Assembly: GCF_028882255.1 (NCBI RefSeq) | Contig: NZ_JARBUY010000004.1 | Span: 322,328 to 386,327 of the forward strand | From: Maribacter polysaccharolyticus | GTDB taxonomy: Bacteria > Bacteroidota > Bacteroidia > Flavobacteriales > Flavobacteriaceae | DNA length: 64,000 nucleotides | Reading direction: 5' to 3' | Part shown: positions 9,601 through 16,678 of the stretch, in pieces | Layout of the letters: each line of letters opens with the position of its first letter | Numbering within the stretch: position 1 is the first letter of the stretch | Made by a program: the position numbers and the translations under genes | Notes under the pieces: model-generated | What the model was told of the DNA's origin: nothing | Database searches by the model: none | Seen by the model: the letters and a program-made list of their open reading frames with translations, nothing else

Positions 9601-10206
9601 TATCTTATCCTCCGGCATCATTTCCTTGATGACCTCATCGGAAATGGCGTCAATTTTGGAAATCTCGTGGGAAGTCCTAAATCCATCAAAAATATTCATG
9701 AACGGAATTCTCGATTTCAATGTCGCTACCTGCGATATCATTGCCATATCCTGAGCTTCTTGCACAGAACCCCCGAACAACATGGCAAAACCTGTTTGCC
9801 TTGCAGCCATAACATCGGAATGGTCCCCGAAAATGGATAAGGCATGGGTGGCTATGGTTCTTGCGGCTACATGTATAACGGAGGGCAACATTTCCCCCGC
9901 CATTTTATACATGTTGGGTATCATTAAAAGTAAACCTTGGGAAGCGGTGAAAGTTGTAGTCAAGGCACCGGCCTGCAATGAACCGTGTACGGCCCCTGAA
10001 GCACCACCCTCACTTTGCATCTCAACGATCCTCGGTACATTGCCCCATATGTTTTTCTGGCCTTTGGCACTATACACATCAACGTGTTCGCCCATGGGCG
10101 AGGCAGGTGTGATGGGATAAATTGCACAAACCTCATTGGTCTTGTGTGCCACCCTTGCAACCGCTTCATTCGCGTCACAAATTAACTTTTTGGATTTTTT
10201 TTCCAT
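6676..10206 (-). CDS. nifJ: Pyruvate:ferredoxin (flavodoxin) oxidoreductase
   Basis: A single-chain pyruvate synthase/oxidoreductase of 1176 residues, the usual length. It interconverts pyruvate + CoA with acetyl-CoA + CO2 and passes two electrons to ferredoxin. In order: N-terminal pyrimidine-binding domain with YPITPASPMGE near residue 30; the gamma-like domain in the middle; a ferredoxin-like insert with two 4Fe-4S motifs, CTQCNKCVAICP near 690 and CTGCDLCVAVCP near 748; the Cys pair ACSGCGE near 823 for the proximal cluster; and a TPP domain with GGDGWAYDIG near 972 and IYSNTGGQ beyond it. It is cytosolic. The dicluster ferredoxin gene upstream on the same strand is the obvious partner, and the 2-oxoacid oxidoreductase genes are close by. 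The enzyme class is usually oxygen-sensitive. Confidence 0.97.
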   Translation of the reverse strand: MEKKSKKLICDANEAVARVAHKTNEVCAIYPITPASPMGEHVDVYSAKGQKNIWGNVPRIVEMQSEGGASGAVHGSLQAGALTTTFTASQGLLLMIPNMYKMAGEMLPSVIHVAARTIATHALSIFGDHSDVMAARQTGFAMLFGGSVQEAQDMAMISQVATLKSRIPFMNIFDGFRTSHEISKIDAISDEVIKEMMPEDKIMDHKIRSLDPDNPVLRGTSQNPDVFFQAREAANLYYDKVPGIVEKTMDEFYQHTGRKYSLFYYVGHPEAEKVIVIMGSGQGPVMEAVDTMVKNGEKVGAIIVRLFRPFSIDHFVNALPETVKKVAVLDRTKEPGSIGEPLYQDVVTAFMESDRAMPQIIGGRYGLSSKEFDPAMVKSVYDELDKEQPLNHFTVGINDDVSFKSLPLGSRLQTVKNTFNCMFYGLGSDGTVGANKNSIKIIGETTDNYVQGYFVYDSKKAGAQTVSHLRFGPDPIYSTYLIHKANFIACHQFSFIEKYDILKSIKKGGTFLLNAPFDKDAIWEVLPKKMQEQIVENELDFYVIDATKVAQDAKLGKRTNTVLQTCFFAISGVLPKDEAIKKIKEAIVKSYSKKGDAVVQMNFNAVDKSLENLQKVDYPKQISSTTELKPMMTGDADPFVKEVLGKILAGNGDELPVSAFPVDGTFPTGTTQFEKRGIAINVPVWDGEDICTQCNKCVAICPHAAIRAKVVSNEELANAPATLKSVPAKGRPFNGAEESYVLQVSAQDCTGCDLCVAVCPAVSKEDPEFKAINMHEKLEVEAVEDPNWDFFIDLPDYNRTELQISNVKGSQFLEPLFEFSGACSGCGETPYIKLLTQLFGDSILIANATGCSSIYGGNLPTTPYKKNKFGRGPAWANSLFEDNAEYGLGMKLGLSKKQEIAVGLLKDLASEVGTELVDAILNNPEKTEAEKQENFDNLEKLGAILAEIDKPEAKKLSQLTQYLRKKSVWILGGDGWAYDIGYGGVDHVLASGENINIMVLDTEIYSNTGGQMSKSTPLGASAKFAVAGKRTGKKSLALQAVSYNNVYVAQIAIGAKDLQTLKAIEEAEAYDGPSLIIAYSHCGDHGYNLRDGAMHQAKAVETGYWPLFRFDPSKPKGKKFRLDSKAPTAPLEEFMYMETRFSRVVKDNAELGAELLQQAQEEVDSRWEKLELYREM

Positions 10207-10224
10207 GATGATTTTAGCTTGTTT

Positions 10225-10232
10225 TAAAGATA
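10225..10232 (-). promoter_or_regulatory. Candidate -7 box for nifJ
   Basis: On the minus strand this reads TATCTTTA, one base from the Bacteroidota TAnnTTTG box, 19 bases before the nifJ ATG. No good TTTG lies at the expected distance upstream, so support is weak. Confidence 0.3.
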
Positions 10233-10512
10233 CCCTAGCAAAATCGGGAAAAACCCTTTACGATCAATGGTAATGTTTAGCCGAGGTATCGGTTTTATTA
10301 TTTCCATAAAAATAGATACAGTTTTATGGGCAGACTATGACATTTGTCAGGTTAACACCCACAAAATCAAAAGAAAAAAAAACGGGTCTTGAAAAAAGGG
10401 GACAACGTAAGCAGTCAAAAAAAAACATAGTTATCCGGTTTCATATACTACGAAGAAAAACGATGTAGTAATAGGAAAGATATATCCGGGTTTTAAACCC
10501 AAAAGAAACCTT

Positions 10513-10541
10513 GGGGTATCGATCGGACCGAAAAATACCCC
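10513..10541 (-). terminator. Hairpin downstream of the ferredoxin gene
   Basis: GGGGTAT (10513-10519) and ATACCCC (10535-10541) form a perfect 7-bp stem, with a smaller TCGG/CCGA stem nested in the loop. It lies 37 bases after the ferredoxin stop codon in the direction of transcription. A mixed U-rich stretch follows rather than a clean U-tract, so it may be a weak terminator or a processing hairpin. The remainder of the 371-base gap 10207-10577 holds the nifJ leader, a palindrome (GGGTTTTAAACCC at 10488-10500) and TACTAC/GTAGTA arms at 10446-10470, but no gene. Confidence 0.4.
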
Positions 10542-10577
10542 TTTGGCAAATCCATTTAAAGAAGAATGATCCCTGAT

Positions 10578-10928
10578 CTATTCCCCGTGCAACCAAGCCT
10601 TTTTCTCCAATAAGGCTTCTTCGGTCTCCACGTGGCTCTCATCAGGCACACAACAGTCTACTGGGCAAACTGATGCACATTGTGGCTCATCGTGGAATCC
10701 TTTACACTCGGTACATTTATCGGCAACGATAAAATAGAATTCATCAGAAATCGGTTCGTTCTCCTCATCAGCGTCCACTTCCCTTCCATCAGGTGTAGTC
10801 ACCGTACCACTTAAAGCGGTTTCATCGGAATACGACCATTCTTGATCAGGTTCATAAATCGCATTGTTGGGGCATTCAGAAATGCAGGCATCACAATTAA
10901 TGCACTCATCTGTAATTATTATAGCCAT
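10578..10928 (-). CDS. Dicluster 4Fe-4S ferredoxin
   Basis: A 116-residue soluble ferredoxin. The first cluster motif is CINCDACISECP (residues about 9-20). The second is CTECKGFHDEPQCASVCP, in which the spacing between the second and third Cys is enlarged, as in YfhL/Alvin-type ferredoxins. An acidic insert of about 40 residues separates the two halves, and a C-terminal helix follows. It probably carries electrons for the pyruvate and 2-oxoacid:ferredoxin oxidoreductases encoded on either side. The gene has its own promoter region and sits head-to-head with the korA-like gene 149 bases away. Confidence 0.92.
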   Translation of the reverse strand: MAIIITDECINCDACISECPNNAIYEPDQEWSYSDETALSGTVTTPDGREVDADEENEPISDEFYFIVADKCTECKGFHDEPQCASVCPVDCCVPDESHVETEEALLEKKAWLHGE

Positions 10929-10947
10929 TTTACTTAATTTTATTTAA

Positions 10948-10989
10948 TTAACGAAGTTAATATATAGGATAATGTCTTTTAATGACAAA
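10948..10989 (-). promoter_or_regulatory. Candidate ferredoxin promoter with overlapping palindrome
   Basis: On the minus strand a TTTG (10989-10986) is followed after 19 bases by TATATATTAA (10966-10957), a loose match to the Bacteroidota promoter. Just inside the transcript is TTAAC-GAA-GTTAA (10948-10960), a perfect 5-bp inverted repeat that could be an operator near the transcription start. The pattern is suggestive only. Confidence 0.35.
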
Positions 10990-11077
10990 TATCATATTTT
11001 AATCTTAGGATGGTTTTAAATATAGTCACTAAATTTACCGAAAATTAATCGAATTCGTTCAAGAAAAATAAAATCTT

Positions 11078-12934
11078 ATGGTTGCAGCCACAGAAAATAA
11101 AAAGCAAAAAGTAATAGATGCGGTGATCATCCGTTTTGTCGGTGATTCAGGAGACGGTATGCAATTGACGGGGACACAGTTTTCGGATACCTCAGCAATG
11201 TTCGGAAATGATGTTTCGACCTTCCCCAACTATCCTGCTGAAATCAGGGCCCCGCAAGGAAGTTTATATGGGGTTTCCGGATTTCAAGTTCATATTGGAA
11301 GTGTTGAAATCAATACGCCCGGTGATGACGTGGATCTTTTAGTGGCCATGAACCCCGCCGGTCTAAAAACAAATTTACACGCGCTTAAACCTGGCCATAC
11401 GGTCATCGTGGATACCGATTCATTCACCAAAAAGAATCTGGAAAAGGCACTGTACGAAACCAATCCATTGGAAGATGGGAGCCTTGAAAACTATAGGGTC
11501 ATTGAAGTGGGCATGACCACGTTGACCAAAGAAGCCTTAAAAGATCTGAAAGGATTGGACAATAAAGCCATTACCCGAAGTAAGAACATGTTCGCCCTGG
11601 GTATGGTTTATTGGATGTATGGCCGTTCTCGGGAACACACCATCGACTTCTTCAATAAAAAGTTCAAAAAGAAACCCCAGATCATCGAGGCCAATACCAA
11701 GGTTTTGAATGCGGGCTTTTATTTTGCCGAAACCTTGGAACTCATCCCGAATGCCTATTCCATTGCCCCGGCAAAAATGGAACCCGGTACCTACAGGATA
11801 ATCATGGGTAACCAGGCCACCGCATGGGGCTTTTTGGCGGCAGCGGAAAAATCGGGCTTGGAATTGTTCTTGGGATCGTACCCCATCACCCCTGCCTCCA
11901 ATATCTTACATGAATTGGTGAAACACAAGCACTTTGGGGTAAAAACTTTACAGGCCGAGGATGAGATTGCAGGAATCAGTTCTGCCATCGGAGCCTCATT
12001 TGCCGGTGATTTGGCCATAACCACGACATCGGGACCCGGATTGGCCCTAAAGGCAGAGGCCTTGGGATTGGCCATGATGATCGAACTACCCTTGGTAATC
12101 GTAGACGTACAACGTGGTGGCCCCTCAACCGGATTACCTACAAAAACAGAACAGTCAGACCTTTTACAGGCCATGTACGGTAGAAATGGGGAAAGTCCCA
12201 TTATTGTCATAGCCGCCAGTACCCCTGCCAACTGTTTTAATTATGCCTATGAAGCGGCCAAATTAACGATCGAGCACATGACACCCGTCCTCCTGTTGAC
12301 CGATGGGTATATCGCCAACGGTTCGGCACCATGGAAAATCAAATCGGTATCCCAAATGCCCGAAATCAAAAACCATATCATTAAGAAGGCGACCGACACA
12401 TGGCACCCCTATGATCGGGATAACGATACCCTGGCAAGAAATTGGGCCATCCCCGGTACACCGGACTTGGAGCACAGGGTAGGCGGACTCGAAAAGGACC
12501 GCGTATCGGGCAATGTTTCCTATGTTCCTGAAAACCACGAATACATGACGAAAATAAGGGCGGAAAAGGTAAAAAGGGTGCAAAATTACATCCCTGAAAT
12601 CGTCCCCGAATTTGCCGATGAAGGAGATCTTTTGGTCGTAGGATGGGGAGGTACCTATGGTAGTTTGCATTCAGCGGTAAAGGAATTGCATGAAGATGGT
12701 TACGACAATATCGGATTCGCACATTTCAACTATATCAATCCACTACCGAAAAATACCAGTGAGGTATTACGGAAATTCAAGAAAATCATCGTCTGTGAGT
12801 TGAACAGTGGTCAATTTGTAAAGGTGCTGAAAATCAATTGCAGTGAATTCGATTTCCTTCAATTCAACAAAATACAAGGTCTGCCGTTCCCGAACAATGA
12901 ATTGGTGGAAAAATTTAAATCTTTAGTTCAATAA
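11078..12934 (+). CDS. korA: 2-oxoacid:ferredoxin oxidoreductase, fused gamma-alpha subunit
   Basis: A 618-residue subunit of a two-subunit 2-oxoacid:acceptor oxidoreductase, most likely 2-oxoglutarate synthase type. The N-terminal third is the gamma domain that binds CoA (RFVGDSGDGMQLTG near residue 22, then GVSGFQVHIGS). The alpha domain follows, with FLGSYPITPASNILHEL near 266 and TTSGPGLALKAEALG near 316. The fused gamma-alpha layout and the separate beta subunit 3 bases downstream match the KorAB family. With ferredoxin it converts 2-oxoacid + CoA to acyl-CoA + CO2, or the reverse. The exact substrate (2-oxoglutarate or a broader 2-oxoacid range) cannot be fixed from sequence. Confidence 0.93.
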   Translation: MVAATENKKQKVIDAVIIRFVGDSGDGMQLTGTQFSDTSAMFGNDVSTFPNYPAEIRAPQGSLYGVSGFQVHIGSVEINTPGDDVDLLVAMNPAGLKTNLHALKPGHTVIVDTDSFTKKNLEKALYETNPLEDGSLENYRVIEVGMTTLTKEALKDLKGLDNKAITRSKNMFALGMVYWMYGRSREHTIDFFNKKFKKKPQIIEANTKVLNAGFYFAETLELIPNAYSIAPAKMEPGTYRIIMGNQATAWGFLAAAEKSGLELFLGSYPITPASNILHELVKHKHFGVKTLQAEDEIAGISSAIGASFAGDLAITTTSGPGLALKAEALGLAMMIELPLVIVDVQRGGPSTGLPTKTEQSDLLQAMYGRNGESPIIVIAASTPANCFNYAYEAAKLTIEHMTPVLLLTDGYIANGSAPWKIKSVSQMPEIKNHIIKKATDTWHPYDRDNDTLARNWAIPGTPDLEHRVGGLEKDRVSGNVSYVPENHEYMTKIRAEKVKRVQNYIPEIVPEFADEGDLLVVGWGGTYGSLHSAVKELHEDGYDNIGFAHFNYINPLPKNTSEVLRKFKKIIVCELNSGQFVKVLKINCSEFDFLQFNKIQGLPFPNNELVEKFKSLVQ

Positions 12935-12937
12935 ATT

Positions 12938-13948
12938 ATGGAAGCAGCAGTAAAAGAATATACATACAAGGACTTTACCAGTGATCAAGAAGTACGATGG
13001 TGCCCTGGTTGCGATGACTATGTCATACTCCGATCTATGCAGAAAGCACTTCCGGAAATGGGGGTTAAAAAAGAAGATGTCGTCTTTATATCAGGAATCG
13101 GATGTTCTTCACGTTTTCCCTATTATATGGACACCTATGGAATGCACAGCATCCACGGTAGGGCCCCGGCCATTGCCACAGGCGTTAAATTGACCAATCC
13201 TGATTTAAGTGTATGGGTCATAACCGGTGATGGCGACTCCATGGCCATTGGTGGCAATCATTTCATACATGTATTACGAAGGAATATCGACCTGAATATC
13301 GTCTTGTTCAACAATGAGATATACGGACTTACGAAAGGGCAGTTTTCACCAACCTCCTTAGTGGGCCAGAAAACGAAATCATCACCCTACGGCAACACCC
13401 AACCTCCATTTTTGGCCGGGGAACTGGCCATAGGGGCGCAAGCCCGTTTTTTCGGAAGGATATCAGGGAATACCCCCAAAGAAATGACCCAGATGTTCAT
13501 TGATGCGGAAAAGTTCAAGGGAACTTCACTTATCGAGGTGTTGCAAAACTGTCCCATATTCAACGATGGGGCCTATTCCAAATATACCGATAAGGCCGTT
13601 CGGGAAGACCGCATGCTTTTCGTGGAACATGGCAAACCCATGATCTTCGGAAAAGAACGCAACAAAGGATTGGTATTGAACGGATTAAAATTGGAAGTTG
13701 CCACTTTAGGCGAAAATGGCATTACGGAAGCGGATATTTTAGTACATGACGCCAAGGAAAAAGATCCTACTTTGCACCAGATGCTGGTACGTTTGGAATA
13801 TCCTATGGTGACCGGTATCATCAGAGCCTTTGATGATGTAACCTTGGAAGAAAGGGAAGATGCCCTTACGGCCCAGGTTAAATCGGATTCCAGCTATAAG
13901 AAAACCGATGATTTATTTTTCTCCGGGGATATTTACAATGTATTTTAA
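12938..13948 (+). CDS. korB: 2-oxoacid:ferredoxin oxidoreductase, beta subunit
   Basis: The 336-residue TPP and Fe-S subunit partner of the preceding gene. Visible features are WCPGCDDYVI near residue 21, GIGCSSR near 52, the TPP motif GDGDSMAIGGNH near 98 with NNEIYGLTKGQ about 30 residues on, and a fourth Cys in NCPIFNDG near 205; together these give the Cys set for one 4Fe-4S cluster. It begins 3 bases after the korA stop, so the two are surely co-transcribed and probably translationally coupled. The length is typical for the long KorB form. Confidence 0.94.
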   Translation: MEAAVKEYTYKDFTSDQEVRWCPGCDDYVILRSMQKALPEMGVKKEDVVFISGIGCSSRFPYYMDTYGMHSIHGRAPAIATGVKLTNPDLSVWVITGDGDSMAIGGNHFIHVLRRNIDLNIVLFNNEIYGLTKGQFSPTSLVGQKTKSSPYGNTQPPFLAGELAIGAQARFFGRISGNTPKEMTQMFIDAEKFKGTSLIEVLQNCPIFNDGAYSKYTDKAVREDRMLFVEHGKPMIFGKERNKGLVLNGLKLEVATLGENGITEADILVHDAKEKDPTLHQMLVRLEYPMVTGIIRAFDDVTLEEREDALTAQVKSDSSYKKTDDLFFSGDIYNVF

Positions 13949-14363
13949 TACACCGTAGAAAATAATTTTACCCATAAAAATCCGATCAGGCCTTTTTAGC
14001 CATTCCTATACCTAAGGATATGCTAAAAGGGCCTTCTGATTTGGAATCGTCAGTCGCAAACAACCCTTCCAATTCCTTAGGATTGCACCTTTCTGGTTGA
14101 GATGACCAAACGGATTCTCAAAGAAGTTTGACAACCAAGTCCTTTTCACCTTTTCCCAGACAATGAAGTTCAAATGCTTTTGGTTTTTGGCGTCCTACCA
14201 AAAAGAACCCCAAACCATATTCATGGCATTCGAAAAAGGCATCTAAATTTCGTACTTTTACTTCCGGGCAAAACCTTCCTATATCCTTTATCGATTATTA
14301 AGGAAGGACATGAAAATTCCTATTGGATCAACCATTCGATTAGCAACCATAATTAAATCAATA
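13949..14363. other. korB 3' region with imperfect hairpin; no gene
   Basis: This 415-base gap carries an imperfect inverted repeat at 13985-14040: ATCAG-GCC-TTTTAGC on the left pairs with GCTAAAA-GGC-CTGAT on the right, with a 3-base bulge and one mismatch. It begins 37 bases after the korB stop and may be the end of the korAB transcript, although no clear U-tract follows. The rest shows no coding frame; the leader of the GH3 gene lies at the right end. Confidence 0.4.
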
Positions 14364-16601
14364 ATGAGGGTACGTTTACTTGTTTTATCACTGACAGCGA
14401 TAGCGTTGTCCGTTTCATCATGTAATTTTGATGCGAAAACAACAAAAGAGGACCGATTGCCCCCCTCCCAATTCAAAAGTGATGGGATCAGTATGGAAAA
14501 CGAAACGAAAATAGACGCCCTGATTGCCCAAATGACCCTTGAGGAAAAAGTAGGAATGCTTCACGGTAATAGCATGTTCGCGACAGCGGGCGTTGAACGT
14601 TTGGGAATTCCAACACTGAACATGACCGATGGGCCCTTGGGGATTCGAGAAGAGATTTCCAAAGACAATTGGGCACCGGCAGGCTGGGACAACGACTTCG
14701 CTACCTACTATCCGGCGGCAGGAAGTGTAGCCGCAACTTGGAATCCGGAATTGGCCTACAAATTCGGAAATAGTGTTGGGCAAGAAGCCCGTGCCCGGGA
14801 TAAAGATGTATTACTTTCCCCTGCGGTCAACATCATCCGTACCCCTTTGGGTGGGCGAACCTACGAATATTTTACCGAAGACCCTTTTTTAAACAAAAAA
14901 CTGGCGGTACCCTTTATTATCGGCATTCAGGACAATGACGTTATGGCCTGTGTAAAACACTATGCCGTAAACAACCAAGAAACCAACCGTGATTATGTAG
15001 ATGTCAACACCGATGAACGGACTTTAAGGGAAATATACCTTCCTGCCTTCAAGGCCTCGATTAAAGAAGCCAATGCTTACAGCGTTATGGGGGCCTACAA
15101 TAAGTTTCGAGGGGATTTTTTATGTGAAAACGATTATATGCAGAATAAAATCCTAAGGGATGAATGGGGATTCAAGGGCATTATCATCTCCGATTGGGCC
15201 GCCGTACATTCCACCGTAAAATCCCTGATGAACGGATTGGATATTGAGATGGGCACCCGTAAACCTTTTAACGAGTATTTCTTGGCCGACAAGTTATTGG
15301 CTGCCACCAAAGCCGGTGAAATCAGTGAAAAAGAAATAGACAAACATGTTCGGCGAATACTTCGGGTTCTGTTCCAGGTAAAGGCCATTGAAAGTGCCGA
15401 TAGGATCAAAGGAAGTTTGGCCACGGAAGAACACTACAAAGACGCCTATGATATTGCAGCCGAGTCGATCGTCTTACTAAAGAATGAGCACAAACTCCTT
15501 CCTTTGAAATTGGATGGCATCAATTCCATAGCCGTTATCGGCAACAATGCCACTAAAAAAAATGCCTTGGGCGGATTTGGTGCCGGGGTAAAGACAAAAC
15601 GCGAGGTAACACCACTGGATGGACTTAAAAACAGGCTTCCCGAAAATATCGAAATAAATTATGCCGAAGGCTATTTGGAAAGATATACCAAAAATGATAA
15701 CGACCAAAAGTCCGAGATTACCTTGAACACCCCTACTACGGTCACCGCATTGGACCCCGAAAAGTTTCAAGAAGCGTTGGAAGTCGCAAAAAATGCCGAC
15801 ATGGCCATTATTTTTGCGGGGTCCAATCGGGATTATGAGACGGAAGCCTCTGACCGCAAAGACCTATCCCTCCCCTTTGGACAAGAAGAGTTGATCGAAA
15901 AGGTGTTGGCCGTGAATCCCAAGACCATTGTGGTTATGATCGGTGGCGCCCCATTTGACCTTAATACGATCAAAGCGGAATCATCATCCTTACTATGGAG
16001 TTGGTTCAATGGTTCTGAAGGAGGTAATGCCCTGGCCGATGTTATCTTGGGAAACATCAACCCTTCCGGAAAACTCCCATGGACCATGCCTAAAAAAATC
16101 GAAGATTCCCCTGCCCATGCAACCCATAGTTTTCCCGGTGATGGATCGGTCACTTATGAAGAAGGCATATTGGTAGGCTACCGATGGTTCGACACAAAGA
16201 ACATCGAACCCCTTTATCCTTTTGGTTATGGCCTTTCCTATACCCATTTCGAGTTTTCCAAAATTGGCACAAACAAGGAATCCTATTCAGAAGACGAAGA
16301 AATCAAAATACATTTCACGATTTCGAATACAGGGAGCCAGGACGGCCACGAAGTTGCCCAAGTATATGTTTCGCATCCGGGCTCATCTGTTGAAAAGGCC
16401 GAAAAAGAATTAAAGGGGTTCAACAAGGTCTTTGTTTCAAAAGGCGCTTCCCAAGATGCCTCAATCAGCATTCCCGTCAAGGAATTGGCTTTTTATCAAG
16501 AAGCCACCGATAAATGGATCGTGGAAAAAGGGACATATCTCTTGAAAATCGGTAACTCTTCCAGAAACATACTGCAAGAAGTTCCCATCAAAATCCATTG
16601 A
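14364..16601 (+). CDS. Glycoside hydrolase family 3 lipoprotein (beta-glucosidase-like)
   Basis: A 745-residue exported glycosidase. The N-terminus has a lipoprotein signal ending SVSSC, with Cys20 as the lipid site when started at 14364; an in-frame ATG at 14310 would add 18 residues before the signal and is less likely. Domain order is the GH3 TIM barrel, then the alpha/beta sandwich, then a C-terminal fibronectin III-like domain (from about residue 640). The catalytic nucleophile is Asp277 in ISDWAAV; KHYAVNNQETNR is the usual substrate-binding stretch. It should act at the cell surface or in the periplasm on beta-linked glucosides or xylosides. No SusCD pair is adjacent, so it is not part of a visible polysaccharide-utilisation locus. 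Confidence 0.92.
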   Translation: MRVRLLVLSLTAIALSVSSCNFDAKTTKEDRLPPSQFKSDGISMENETKIDALIAQMTLEEKVGMLHGNSMFATAGVERLGIPTLNMTDGPLGIREEISKDNWAPAGWDNDFATYYPAAGSVAATWNPELAYKFGNSVGQEARARDKDVLLSPAVNIIRTPLGGRTYEYFTEDPFLNKKLAVPFIIGIQDNDVMACVKHYAVNNQETNRDYVDVNTDERTLREIYLPAFKASIKEANAYSVMGAYNKFRGDFLCENDYMQNKILRDEWGFKGIIISDWAAVHSTVKSLMNGLDIEMGTRKPFNEYFLADKLLAATKAGEISEKEIDKHVRRILRVLFQVKAIESADRIKGSLATEEHYKDAYDIAAESIVLLKNEHKLLPLKLDGINSIAVIGNNATKKNALGGFGAGVKTKREVTPLDGLKNRLPENIEINYAEGYLERYTKNDNDQKSEITLNTPTTVTALDPEKFQEALEVAKNADMAIIFAGSNRDYETEASDRKDLSLPFGQEELIEKVLAVNPKTIVVMIGGAPFDLNTIKAESSSLLWSWFNGSEGGNALADVILGNINPSGKLPWTMPKKIEDSPAHATHSFPGDGSVTYEEGILVGYRWFDTKNIEPLYPFGYGLSYTHFEFSKIGTNKESYSEDEEIKIHFTISNTGSQDGHEVAQVYVSHPGSSVEKAEKELKGFNKVFVSKGASQDASISIPVKELAFYQEATDKWIVEKGTYLLKIGNSSRNILQEVPIKIH

Positions 16602-16649
16602 TCACAAACAATACGTTTCGATTTCTGGAAATAAAACAGATTAACCAAC

Positions 16650-16664
16650 AGGACTTTATGTCCT
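16650..16664 (+). terminator. Short hairpin after the GH3 gene
   Basis: AGGAC and GTCCT flank a 5-base loop, and a run of six T follows 5 bases later, just before the cytochrome ATG at 16679. The stem is only 5 bp, so it would be at best a weak terminator. Confidence 0.25.
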
Positions 16665-16678
16665 AAGCATTTTTTATA

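Noticed and set aside
14364-16601. Polysaccharide utilisation locus around the GH3 enzyme
   Set aside because: There is no SusC/SusD pair, sulfatase or further glycosidase within several kb.
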